Below are positions 14,918 to 23,493 of a DNA stretch of 64,000 nucleotides, piece by piece. Made by a program: the position numbers and the translations under genes. The DNA is from Bog-756 sp963829235 (GTDB taxonomy: Bacteria; Actinomycetota; Acidimicrobiia; Acidimicrobiales; RAAP-2). Numbering within the stretch: position 1 is the first letter of the stretch; each line of letters opens with the position of its first letter. The notes beneath the pieces were generated by a model. That model did not search any database, was not told where the DNA came from, and worked only from the letters and a program-made list of their open reading frames with translations. The DNA is taken from NCBI GenBank assembly GCA_963829235.1, contig CAWHIF010000003.1:1054001-1118000 (forward strand), read 5' to 3'.

Positions 14918-17787
14918 CGCCGCAACCCACAGACCGACGCTCGCGCACACTGATCGGGCCCCGCCTCCTTGAGCGGAGCCAGTATCTGACAGAGCTCGAG
15001 GCCATCTTCAGCCAGTCGCTCGACGTGCCCAGCCGGTGCATCGCCATCGAAGGACCGTGGGGTTCGGGCCGCACCGCGCTGGTCAACGCCGCCTGCGGCC
15101 TGGCCGCCCACGCCGGCTGCCTGGTCCTCCGGGCCAGGGGCGGCGAGGTGGAGAAGCGGACCCCGTTCGGCGTCCTGCGCAGATTCGTCGAGTCGGCCGC
15201 CACACATATGAACGGGTCCGATACCCCGTTGGAGCACACGGCGGCCATCGAGGCGCTGATAGGCACGGCCGACGCGGCACGTCGCGATCCCAACGAGATC
15301 GGTCCGATGTTCTACTCGCTGATCATCGCGCTCCGCGACATCGGTCCGGTCCTGCTGGCCGTCGACGACGCCGATCTGGCCGACCGCGAGACGCTGGCCG
15401 TCCTCCAATACGTGGTCCGTCGCCTCGAGAGCCAGCAGATCTGGCTCCTGGTCAGTGCCCGACCGCTTCACCCCGGGGTCGGCCTCCGCCCGATCGAGTC
15501 ACTCCTCACCGAGCCGGAGATCCGCCAGTTCATACTCGAGCCCCTGCGCCCCGAGTCCGTCTGGATGATGATCGCCGCCTTTTTCGGTGAGGATCCCGAC
15601 CCGAGCTTCGTGGCCGCCTGCTACGACGCCACCGGAGGAACGCCGATCTTCCTCAAGGCCCTTCTGTCTGCCCTCGGTCACCGGCGGGTGCAGCCCACCG
15701 CCGACATGGCCGGGCTGGTGGAGCGCATACCCTCGCCGAAGATCACCCAGTTCGTCCTCAGTCGTCTTGCCCATCTGTCGGTGGCCGCCTCTGACCTGCT
15801 GCAGGCCTGTGCCATCCTCGGCGACAAGGCCGATTCCTCAGTGGCGCGGCAATTGGCGAAGATCGATGCGCTGGCGGCCGAGCGAGCGGCTGACGAGGCG
15901 GCACAGATGGAGCTGGTCAGGCCCGGGCGGCCCATCACGTTCACCTCGCCCCTCATCCGTTGGGCGATCTACCACGACATCCCAACGGCGAGGCGATCCC
16001 AATTCCATGCCCGTGCCGCGCGCCTCCTCGCCGAGCACGGGGCCGGTGTGGCCGTCACCGCAGAGCATCTGCTGGCCACCGAGCCGGCCGGCGATCTCGA
16101 GACCGCGGACCGGCTCCAGCAGATGGGTCGGTCCTCGCTGGGGTCCGGCGACGTCGATCTGGCCCTCCGGTGCCTCAACCGCGCCTTGCTGGAGTCGCCA
16201 CCTTCCAGTCAGGGAGGTGGCCTGTACCTCGATCTGGCCTCCGCCGAGATCGCACTGCAGCGCCCATCGGCGCTGCTCCACTTCCGGCGAGCCATCCAGC
16301 TCGGGGTAGCCGATGACGCGGCATTGATCCGAGTGGCGATCGGACTCCTGCGCGATCCGGCCGACGCCCCCCAGCTCAGAACCGAGACGGTCAAGACTGT
16401 CCGGGGCCTCAAAGACCGGCTCGATGCCATCGATCGCGACCTCCGCATCGAATTCGAGCTGGCCCTCACCATGGCGTCGAGCCACCCGGCCGAGCGGAGC
16501 CACGGCCTCGACAGACTGAAAGTGCTCCTGGCCGAGCCCGGCAACAACACGCACGCCATGCCTCAGATGGCCGGGGTCCTGATCGACATCCATGAAGCAG
16601 CGGCATCGTCGATCTCGTCCGACGAGTTGGCCCACAGGCTCGAGAAGGTGGTCGGCGTCGATCAGCTCCTCAGCTCCGACCCGATCGTGGACCGGGTCCA
16701 GACCATGGCCTGTTTCGGGCTCCTGTGCGCCGATCGGTTCGAATCGGTGGACAACATCCTCAAGGGGGCTCGGGAGCGGATTGGTGGAATGGACGGAATC
16801 ACATCCGACCGTCGCCTCTCCCTTCTCTCGGCCATTTCACTCCTCTGGCAGGGCTCGCTCACCGAAGCGGAGGAGGAGTGCAGAAGGGGGCACAAGCGCG
16901 ACGCCCGGGTCGTGAGCGGACGACGTCGACCGACCATCGGGCTCGTCGATGCCCTCGTCGGACAGGGAAAGATCGACGAGGCGGCACGTATCTCGGACTC
17001 GATGGCCATCGACGAGATAGACGACTCGATCCTTCGGGGCCTCGCCCGCCTCGAACGGGGCCGGCTCCTGGTGGCCCGTGACCATCAGAACGAGGGGCTC
17101 GAGGAGCTGCTCGGCGTTGGCGATGACGCCCTCAGCGCCGGGATCGTCAATCCTGCCCTCAGTCCATGGCGCGCCGACGCAGCCATGGTGCTGGCCGGAT
17201 TCGGTGAGTGGGACGACGCCGGTCGTCTGGCCGACGAGCACCTCCGCCTGGCCCGGTCCTTCGGGGCCGTGCGCACGATCGGTCTGGGGCTCCGGGCCAT
17301 GGCGGCCGCGACACCCGACCTCGACGAGCGGACAGCCTGGCTCGTGGAGGCCGCCGAGCTGCTCGAGCCTTCACCGGCCCGGCTCGAGGCGGCCAATGCC
17401 CTGGTGGAACTCGGAACGGTGTTGGTCGAGAGCAAGAAGAAGGAGGAGGCCAGGAGCGTGCTCCGCCGGGGAGCCAACCTGGCCTCCATGTGCGGCGCCC
17501 ACCAACTGGTCGAGACAGCGGGCATCCAGTTGCGGGCCGCCGGGGCGCGACCGCGCCGGCTCGGCTACACCGGCCCCGACTCACTGACGCCGGCTGAGCT
17601 CCGCGTGGTCCGTTTGGCCGCGACGGGAATGACCAACCAGGGAATCGCGTCCGATCTCTACATCTCCGTCAAGACCGTCGAGGGTCATCTGGCGAAGGCT
17701 TACCGGAAACTGGGGGTCGGTTCGCGCCGGAATCTGGCCGTCGCCCTCTCCGGTGACGACGAGTTCCTCGACGTATCCTCGCTGTAG
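14899..17787 (+). CDS. LAL-type LuxR regulator with N-terminal ATPase domain
   Basis: About 962 residues from GTG 14899, which has an AGGGG ribosome binding site; ATG 14863 in the same frame is the alternative but has none. Residues 40-280 form a STAND/AAA ATPase domain. The Walker A motif reads EGPWGSGRTALV, with Arg in place of the usual Lys. The Walker B motif is VLLAVDDADLAD. A long helical TPR-like region follows. Residues 900-955 are the LuxR helix-turn-helix (LTPAELRVVRLAATGMTNQGIASDLYISVKTVEGHLAKAYRKLGV). The gene lies between the GH114 and spherulin-4 genes, so it may control exopolysaccharide turnover genes. ATP dependence is uncertain given the altered loop. Confidence 0.9.
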   Translation: MVVSQLTPQPTDRRSRTLIGPRLLERSQYLTELEAIFSQSLDVPSRCIAIEGPWGSGRTALVNAACGLAAHAGCLVLRARGGEVEKRTPFGVLRRFVESAATHMNGSDTPLEHTAAIEALIGTADAARRDPNEIGPMFYSLIIALRDIGPVLLAVDDADLADRETLAVLQYVVRRLESQQIWLLVSARPLHPGVGLRPIESLLTEPEIRQFILEPLRPESVWMMIAAFFGEDPDPSFVAACYDATGGTPIFLKALLSALGHRRVQPTADMAGLVERIPSPKITQFVLSRLAHLSVAASDLLQACAILGDKADSSVARQLAKIDALAAERAADEAAQMELVRPGRPITFTSPLIRWAIYHDIPTARRSQFHARAARLLAEHGAGVAVTAEHLLATEPAGDLETADRLQQMGRSSLGSGDVDLALRCLNRALLESPPSSQGGGLYLDLASAEIALQRPSALLHFRRAIQLGVADDAALIRVAIGLLRDPADAPQLRTETVKTVRGLKDRLDAIDRDLRIEFELALTMASSHPAERSHGLDRLKVLLAEPGNNTHAMPQMAGVLIDIHEAAASSISSDELAHRLEKVVGVDQLLSSDPIVDRVQTMACFGLLCADRFESVDNILKGARERIGGMDGITSDRRLSLLSAISLLWQGSLTEAEEECRRGHKRDARVVSGRRRPTIGLVDALVGQGKIDEAARISDSMAIDEIDDSILRGLARLERGRLLVARDHQNEGLEELLGVGDDALSAGIVNPALSPWRADAAMVLAGFGEWDDAGRLADEHLRLARSFGAVRTIGLGLRAMAAATPDLDERTAWLVEAAELLEPSPARLEAANALVELGTVLVESKKKEEARSVLRRGANLASMCGAHQLVETAGIQLRAAGARPRRLGYTGPDSLTPAELRVVRLAATGMTNQGIASDLYISVKTVEGHLAKAYRKLGVGSRRNLAVALSGDDEFLDVSSL

Positions 17788-17817
17788 ACAGGCACGGGGT
17801 CGACCGGGCCGTCGTCG

Positions 17818-18744
17818 TCACCGGGGGAAGGTCTGCCCCTGTTCGTCTGTCCAGTAGGACGGGATGGCGCTGTAGGGGTTCGCCCTGGCGCCGTTGGTCA
17901 CGTAGATATACCCGACGTTCCGGCTCTTGCTGAGAGCGACGGCGCTGTCCATCTCCCCTTGCGTCGCCGCTCCGTAGACGATGTTCCAGATCCGGTCCGG
18001 ACCGGACGGTGTCCAATTGAGGGGCCGGTAGGCATCGGCCGGCGAGGCGGATGTGCCGGTGTAGTCCGCGTAACTGCCCTCGAACGTGACCAGCACACCA
18101 GCTGAGTTCCGGTAGCACTTCGGAACCGCGGTCCCCGGGCTGAGAGCGGTCAACGATCCGGGATGGGCTCCCTCCACGTACCGGGTAAGAGATTCGTATT
18201 CGTCGGCATACAGCTGAGACGACGGTGTCGGTCCGCACGCGTCGGTGCCCTGGTCGAAGAAGACCCCGTCGATGTCGGATCCGTAAAACCGGTACCAGGC
18301 GTCCACGTCTGCCTCGATCTGGGTGGTCCAGGCCTCGAGCCCGGCGCCGCCTGTTCTCGTCAGGAGCCCGTCGGGATGACCGGTGACCGGCCTTCCCAGG
18401 TATCCGGAGTCCACGTAGCCGAGGACCTTGCTTCCCGCCGCGTGGGCTCTGTGGATGACCGCGGCCCAGGCCGGTACGGGCAGGGTGCCGGGTCCACTGT
18501 CCACGTTGGCCACGACGATCCCGACCGTCCCGGGCCGCGAGCCGATCAGACGGGCCCAGCTGCCCGCCTCCTGCGTCGGGCTCATATAGGCCGGCACCGC
18601 CAGCTGCTGGCGGAGGTCCTGGCCATTGGATCGACCCGGAGCACCGTTGGTGGAAGTGGTCAGCACGACGACCAGCAGGACGGCCAGGCAGGCCGAGCCC
18701 ACGACCGCCCATGGCCAGATGCGCCTGCCCTCGCGACGTGGCAT
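17818..18744 (-). CDS. Spherulin-4/GH135-like exopolysaccharide hydrolase (Sph3-like)
   Basis: A 308-residue protein with an N-terminal signal anchor (WPWAVVGSACLAVLLVVVLTT, residues 10-30). From residue 48 it has the spherulation-specific family 4 pattern: LAVPAYMSPTQEAGSWARL, VGIVVANVDSGPG, KVLGYVDSGYLGRP and DVDAWYRFYGSDIDGVFFDQ, with acidic residues in the last two blocks. In Aspergillus, Sph3 is the founding GH135 enzyme, which cleaves GalNAc-rich galactosaminogalactan and is needed for its synthesis. Like the GH114 protein 3 kb away, it is predicted to act outside the membrane. It lies 166 nt downstream of glmS on the same strand, behind a possible terminator, so it may have its own promoter. 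Confidence 0.85.
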   Translation of the reverse strand: MPRREGRRIWPWAVVGSACLAVLLVVVLTTSTNGAPGRSNGQDLRQQLAVPAYMSPTQEAGSWARLIGSRPGTVGIVVANVDSGPGTLPVPAWAAVIHRAHAAGSKVLGYVDSGYLGRPVTGHPDGLLTRTGGAGLEAWTTQIEADVDAWYRFYGSDIDGVFFDQGTDACGPTPSSQLYADEYESLTRYVEGAHPGSLTALSPGTAVPKCYRNSAGVLVTFEGSYADYTGTSASPADAYRPLNWTPSGPDRIWNIVYGAATQGEMDSAVALSKSRNVGYIYVTNGARANPYSAIPSYWTDEQGQTFPR

Positions 18745-18871
18745 CAGCTCGGGGGTCGAGGGGGATCGGTGGTCATGGTGCGAGCCTACGAACTTCGGTC
18801 GTGGGTACCACCCTCACTCCGGTCGATGCTACCCCTGTTCTGACCGGCGCCCCCCACGGGTTGGTGGAGTG

Positions 18872-18896
18872 CGGAGGCCGCGCCCCGGGGCCTCCG
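18872..18896 (-). terminator. Hairpin downstream of glmS (putative operon terminator)
   Basis: CGGAGGCC and GGCCTCCG form a perfect 8-bp, GC-only stem with a 9-nt loop, 15 nt after the glmS stop on the minus strand. There is no T-tract, as is common for actinobacterial terminators. It separates the exopolysaccharide operon from the spherulin-4 gene. Confidence 0.45.
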
Positions 18897-18910
18897 AGCG
18901 GTCCACCCGC

Positions 18911-20755
18911 CTATTCGACGGTCACCGTCTTGGCCAGATTGCGGGGACGATCGACGTCATGGCCGTGGGCCTGCGCCAACCAGTAGGCGAGGAACTGGAG
19001 GGGCACGACATCGACCACCGGTGAGAGCATCGGCTCAACCGAGGGAACCCACAGCATGTGATCGGCCAGGGCCGCCGTCTGGTCGTCCCCGTCGCACCCA
19101 ACCAGGACGATGGTTGCCCCCCGGCTCTTGACCTCTTGGATGTTGGAGCACATCTTCTCCCACAGGGGGTTGCGAGTGGCCACGCCGACGACGACGGTGC
19201 CCGGCTCGATGAGGGCGATGGGTCCGTGCTTCAGCTCGCCCCCCGGGTAGCCCTCGGCCCGCAGGTAGGAGATCTCCTTGAGTTTGAGAGCACCCTCCAT
19301 GGCCACGGGGTGGCCGACGTGACGCCCGAGGTAGAAGAAATCGCGTGCCTCGGCCAACTCCCCGGCCACTCCGGCCACAGCATCGGTCCGCTGGAGGACG
19401 GCGTCGAGCTGGTCCGGAAGGGCGAGCATCTGGTCCATGACACAGCTGATCTCGGCCACGGACAGGGTGCGGCGGGCCTGGGCCAGCACGAGGGCCAGGA
19501 GTTCGAGGGCCACGATCTGGGTGAGGTGCGTCTTGGAGGCGGCGACACCGATCTCCGGTCCGGCCCGCGTGTACAGGACGCCGTCGGCCTCCCGGGCCAT
19601 CGACGAGTCCACCACATTGGAGACGACCAGCACTTTGCTTCCCAGCGCGGCAGCCTCCCGGAGGCCCTGGAGGGTGTCGACGGTCTCACCCGATTGACTG
19701 ACCCCGATGGTCAAGGTCCGATTATTGAGGACCGGGTTGCGATACCGGAACTCGCTGGCAATATCCACCTCGGTGGGCAGCCGTGCCCACTGCTCGATGG
19801 CGTACTTGGCCACCAGGGCGGCGTGATAGCTGCTGCCGCAGGCAACGATGCAGACCCGTTCGATCGCCCGGAGGTCACGATCGCTGAGTCCCGCGGCCTC
19901 GTCGAGCGCAAGCCTCCCCCCGTCCCGCCGGTGTCCGAGCAGTGTGGCCGCCACCGCGGCCGGCTGCTCGTGGATCTCCTTGGTCATGAAGTCGTCGTGC
20001 CCACCGAGACGTGCAGCGGCCACGTCCCAGTCGATGTTCAATGCGGTGGCCCGGGCGTCGGCACCGTCCAGGGTTGTCACCCGCATCGAACCCGGCCTGA
20101 GCTCCACCAGCTGGTCGTCCTCGAGCGCGAACAGCTGCCGGGTCGAACCGAGCAGGGCCGGAATGTCCGAAGCGAGAAACGAGGTGCCTTCGCCCAGCCC
20201 GACGATCAGGGGGGAGACCCGTCGGGCGGCGACCACCAACTCCGGATCGTCGGCATGCACCGCGGCCACGGCGAAGGAGCCGCGGACCTTCCTGAGCACG
20301 GCTCGCAGACCTTCGGCCAGGCCCAGACCGCCGGCCATCTCTGCCTCGACCAAGTGGGGCAGCACCTCGGAATCCGTATCGGACGCGAGCACGTGCCCGG
20401 CGGCCACCAGCATCTCGGCGAGCTCGGCGTGATTCTCGATGATGCCGTTGTGGACGAGCGCCAGTCTGCCGGAGCAGTCCATATGGGGGTGGGCGTTGCC
20501 GGTCGTCGGCCCGCCGTGAGTGGCCCAGCGTGTGTGTCCGACCCCTCCGCTACATCTCGGGGGTGCGTCCTCGCCGAGCAATCGCAGGTCGCGCACCGAA
20601 TGGGTTCCCTCCGCCGCCCGGGTCCGCCAGAGGGCGTCTCCGGTGACGAGCACTACGCCGGCCGAGTCGTATCCCCGGTACTCCAGGCGGCCCAGCCCGT
20701 CGAGGAGCAACGGCAACGCGTCGTCGACTCCGGTGACTCCGATGATTCCGCACAT
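18911..20755 (-). CDS. glmS: Glutamine--fructose-6-phosphate aminotransferase (isomerizing)
   Basis: A 614-residue GlmS of standard length. The Cys nucleophile of the glutaminase domain follows the start Met (MCGIIGVTGV). GHTRWATHGGPTTGNAHPH is the glutamine-binding block. Two SIS domains follow (SQSGETVDTLQGLREAA near residue 345, then EGYPGGELKHGPIALIE), and the chain ends in the conserved NLAKTVTVE tail. It makes glucosamine-6-phosphate, the entry point to UDP-GlcNAc and UDP-GalNAc. It is the last gene of the six-gene minus-strand operon, 3 nt after the epimerase gene. This looks like a dedicated supply of amino sugar for the polymer rather than the housekeeping copy. Confidence 0.96.
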   Translation of the reverse strand: MCGIIGVTGVDDALPLLLDGLGRLEYRGYDSAGVVLVTGDALWRTRAAEGTHSVRDLRLLGEDAPPRCSGGVGHTRWATHGGPTTGNAHPHMDCSGRLALVHNGIIENHAELAEMLVAAGHVLASDTDSEVLPHLVEAEMAGGLGLAEGLRAVLRKVRGSFAVAAVHADDPELVVAARRVSPLIVGLGEGTSFLASDIPALLGSTRQLFALEDDQLVELRPGSMRVTTLDGADARATALNIDWDVAAARLGGHDDFMTKEIHEQPAAVAATLLGHRRDGGRLALDEAAGLSDRDLRAIERVCIVACGSSYHAALVAKYAIEQWARLPTEVDIASEFRYRNPVLNNRTLTIGVSQSGETVDTLQGLREAAALGSKVLVVSNVVDSSMAREADGVLYTRAGPEIGVAASKTHLTQIVALELLALVLAQARRTLSVAEISCVMDQMLALPDQLDAVLQRTDAVAGVAGELAEARDFFYLGRHVGHPVAMEGALKLKEISYLRAEGYPGGELKHGPIALIEPGTVVVGVATRNPLWEKMCSNIQEVKSRGATIVLVGCDGDDQTAALADHMLWVPSVEPMLSPVVDVVPLQFLAYWLAQAHGHDVDRPRNLAKTVTVE

Positions 20756-20758
20756 GTT

Positions 20759-21682
20759 TCAGACTCCTGACTTCCAGAGGGCCGCCACGGCCTGGGCGAT
20801 GGGGGTGGACGGGACCCAGTTGAGGTGGCGACGGAGAAGGGCGACGTTGGCCTGCTGCCACGGCACCGCAGCGGAGCGCAGGGAGCCGCCGGACTCTTCG
20901 AAGACATCCCCTTCGAATCCGGCCGCGTCGGCCAGCAGCTCGACCATGGACCGGCACGACATGGCCACACCACGCCCCACGTTCAGGATCGGGTGGGAAT
21001 CGACGCTGTGGATGGCCCGGACGGCAGCGGTGCCGACGTCGGTGCTGGCCAAGAAGTCCCGAAAGGACCACAGTGGTCCGAGGGTGATCGACGGCTCGCC
21101 CGAGGCCAGCGCCCGCCGGATCTGGGAGGCGGCCATGCCGGCCAGGGAGTTGGCCGGAGCTCGGGGGCCCACCGGGTTGAAGACACGGAGGACCGTGGCG
21201 CGGATGGCTCCTTTTTCCACCATCTCCGTCACCAGTTCGGTGGCCTCCAGTTTGGTCCTTCCGTAGTCGCCGACCGGGCGGGCCGAAGCCGACTCCTCGA
21301 TGGCGATGCCTTCGGGTTGGCGTCCGTACTCTGCGGCCGATCCCATGTGGACCAGTGGAATGGCATCGGTGACGGAGAGAGCTTGGACCAGCTTCTCGAC
21401 GACCACGGTGTTGACCGCTTCGAGTTGCTGGAGGGAGCCCGACGTGCAGCCGACGCAGTTGATGATGGCGTCCGGCCTGCTCTTCCCGACCAGCACCCGC
21501 AAATCCCGGGCCGAGGCGCGCACCAGGTCCATCTGTTGCCACCGTCCACCCGCCGGTACACCGAAGCGCGGTGCGTGGCCGCTCACCGCCACCAAGTTGG
21601 ATTCGTTGCCTGACCGTTCGATGGCTTCGCGGACCTGGCTTCCCAGGAATCCGTTCGCACCGAGGAGAAGGTATGTGGTCAC
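20759..21682 (-). CDS. NAD-dependent epimerase/dehydratase (extended SDR)
   Basis: A 307-residue extended short-chain dehydrogenase. The Rossmann glycine motif is at the start (YLLLGANGFLGSQV). A Ser-rich HMGSAAEYG block and the catalytic DYGRTKLEA (Tyr-x3-Lys) follow, then VLRVFNPVGPRAP and FRDFLASTDV. It acts on a nucleotide-activated sugar, probably as an epimerase or reductase. The start overlaps the nucleotidyltransferase stop by 4 nt and its stop is 3 nt from glmS. The product sugar cannot be assigned. A UDP-GlcNAc/GalNAc 4-epimerase role would fit the locus but is inference. Confidence 0.88.
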   Translation of the reverse strand: MTTYLLLGANGFLGSQVREAIERSGNESNLVAVSGHAPRFGVPAGGRWQQMDLVRASARDLRVLVGKSRPDAIINCVGCTSGSLQQLEAVNTVVVEKLVQALSVTDAIPLVHMGSAAEYGRQPEGIAIEESASARPVGDYGRTKLEATELVTEMVEKGAIRATVLRVFNPVGPRAPANSLAGMAASQIRRALASGEPSITLGPLWSFRDFLASTDVGTAAVRAIHSVDSHPILNVGRGVAMSCRSMVELLADAAGFEGDVFEESGGSLRSAAVPWQQANVALLRRHLNWVPSTPIAQAVAALWKSGV

Positions 21683-22440
21683 TGCAGGCTGGGAAGGAGG
21701 CGCGGGCCCAGGACGTCGAATTCACGATTCGCCTGGTCGTAGTCGTCGGGTCTTCCGATGTCGAGCCAGAACCCGTCGAAGTGGTAGCTGGCCGGCAACG
21801 TCCCACGTTCGATGAGGTCGAGCATCAGTTCGTCGAAGCCGTAGGGAAGTCCGGGAGTGTAACGCTCGAGATGTCTCTTGCTCACCCCGTAGATCCCCAT
21901 GCTCACCGCATAGGACAGGGGCGGCTTCTCGGTGAAGTTCGTGACCTTGCAGTCCACGACGTCCAGCACGCCGAAGTCGATCTGATGAACTCGTTGATAG
22001 GTCGCCACGGTCAGGGGGGCCTCACTGGCGATGTGGGTGTCGAGAAGATCTGCGTAGTCCAGATCCGTGAGGATGTCGCCGTTCATGAGCAGGAAGTTCT
22101 CGGGGAGTCGATCGAGGACCACCAGGGCGGGCCCGACCGTGCCCAGTGGAGACTCCTCGTTGACGTAGTCCACCTCGATCCCCCACTGGGATCCGTCGCC
22201 TACATAGGCCTCGATCAGTTGACCCAGATGGCCGATGGCCAGGGTGGCCCGCAGGAATCCCTTCGACGACAATTGGCGGAGGACGATCTCGAGGATCGAG
22301 TACTGCTCCCCGATCGGCACCAGGGGCTTCGGGATGACCGTCGTGTACGGACGGAGCCTCACTCCCTTTCCCCCGGCCAGAATTACGACATGTCGCATTT
22401 CGCCGGAGCAGTGCTGATCTGCAAGAGTGAATTCAGTCAT
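21679..22440 (-). CDS. Sugar-1-phosphate nucleotidyltransferase
   Basis: A 253-residue enzyme. The signature LAGGKGVRLRPYTTVIPKPL near residues 20-40 is the nucleotide-binding loop of NTP-transferases. NFLLMNGDILTDLDY carries the metal-binding Asp, followed by FTEKPPLSYAVSMGIYGV and FDGFWLDIGRPDDY. It couples a sugar-1-phosphate with an NTP in the cytoplasm to give the activated sugar. The start at 22440 lies 27 nt after the upstream stop; ATG 22398 (MRHVVILAGG) is possible. It belongs to the exopolysaccharide operon. Which sugar and which nucleotide cannot be told. Confidence 0.9.
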   Translation of the reverse strand: MTEFTLADQHCSGEMRHVVILAGGKGVRLRPYTTVIPKPLVPIGEQYSILEIVLRQLSSKGFLRATLAIGHLGQLIEAYVGDGSQWGIEVDYVNEESPLGTVGPALVVLDRLPENFLLMNGDILTDLDYADLLDTHIASEAPLTVATYQRVHQIDFGVLDVVDCKVTNFTEKPPLSYAVSMGIYGVSKRHLERYTPGLPYGFDELMLDLIERGTLPASYHFDGFWLDIGRPDDYDQANREFDVLGPRLLPSLQ

Positions 22441-22467
22441 GAGGTCCCGCCTTTCCGAGCGCCATCA

Positions 22468-23463
22468 TCAGACGTTGTACTGGTCGGTCTTGTAGTGGCT
22501 GAGGTTGTCCGCATCGGAGAACCAATCGATGGTCTCCCGCAGGCCTTCAGCCAGGGTGTGCTCCGGTTTCCACGATGCTGCGCGCCGGATGGCGGAACTG
22601 TCCGAGACCAGCCGCGTCACCTCGGATCGTTCCGGACGGAGCCGTTCGTCCTCCACACGGATGTCCACCGTTGCCCCCATGAGGTCGGCGATGAGCTGGA
22701 CGGTGTCGCCCACGGAGATCTCCACACCCGATCCGGCGTTGAAGGTCCGGCCGACCACATCTTCCAGCGGGGCTTCGAGCAGCGACTGGAACGCACGGGC
22801 GGTATCGAGCGCGAAATTGAAGTCCCGGGTCGGACTCAATGAGCCGAGGGCGATCTCCCGGCGCCCGGCGGCCAGCTGGGAGATCACGGTCGGGATGACG
22901 GCACGAGCCGACTGGCGGGGACCGTAGGTGTTGAACGGCCGCAGGGTGACGACGGGGAGGCCGAAACTGAGGTGGTAGCTCTCGGCCAGCTTGTCGGCGG
23001 CGATCTTGGAGGCGGAATAGGGGGATTGGGCTTGCAGCGGATGGTCTTCGGTGATGGGGACGATCCGCGCGCTGCCGTACACCTCGCTCGTCGAGGTGCA
23101 GACGATCCGGGACGTCCCGAGCGCCCGGCCCGCCTCGAGCACATTGAGCGTGCCGCCCGCGTTCGTCTCGAGATACGACCAGGGAGCCTGGTAGGAGTAT
23201 GGAATGGCGATCAGCGCGGCCAGGTGGCAGACCATGTCCGCTCCCTTCATGAGGGCCATGACCGAGTCGCGGTCACGGACATCACCCGGGATCACCTCCA
23301 TGGAGTTGAGGACGGTCGGATCGAGGGATTCGAGCCATCCCCATGAGCCGAACGAGTTGTACTGCACCATGGCCCGGACGCGATATCCGGATGCGACCAG
23401 CGTCTCGGTCAGATGGGAACCGATGAATCCGTCGGCTCCCGTGATGGCTACGGTGGTGGTCAT
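22468..23463 (-). CDS. LegB-like NAD-dependent sugar 4,6-dehydratase/epimerase
   Basis: A 331-residue extended SDR. The opening VAITGADGFIGSHLTETLV is followed by the distinctive VQYNSFGSWGWLES and, at the C-terminus, HYKTDQYNV. Both ends resemble NAD-dependent dehydratases of the LegB type, which convert UDP-GlcNAc-like substrates into 4-keto-6-deoxy sugars. The active-site residues are in CTSTSEVYG and YSASKIAADK. The LegB assignment is from pattern memory, and a plain epimerase role is possible. It lies in the operon between the membrane-protein gene and the nucleotidyltransferase, so the polymer or its cap may contain a deoxy-amino sugar. Confidence 0.82.
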   Translation of the reverse strand: MTTTVAITGADGFIGSHLTETLVASGYRVRAMVQYNSFGSWGWLESLDPTVLNSMEVIPGDVRDRDSVMALMKGADMVCHLAALIAIPYSYQAPWSYLETNAGGTLNVLEAGRALGTSRIVCTSTSEVYGSARIVPITEDHPLQAQSPYSASKIAADKLAESYHLSFGLPVVTLRPFNTYGPRQSARAVIPTVISQLAAGRREIALGSLSPTRDFNFALDTARAFQSLLEAPLEDVVGRTFNAGSGVEISVGDTVQLIADLMGATVDIRVEDERLRPERSEVTRLVSDSSAIRRAASWKPEHTLAEGLRETIDWFSDADNLSHYKTDQYNV

Positions 23464-23493
23464 CTTGTCGGATCGCTTTCTCTCGGGGTTGGA

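Noticed and set aside
19058..20770. 570-codon plus-strand frame opposite glmS
   Set aside because: The minus strand encodes a complete GlmS with all active-site motifs. The plus-strand product has no recognisable feature.
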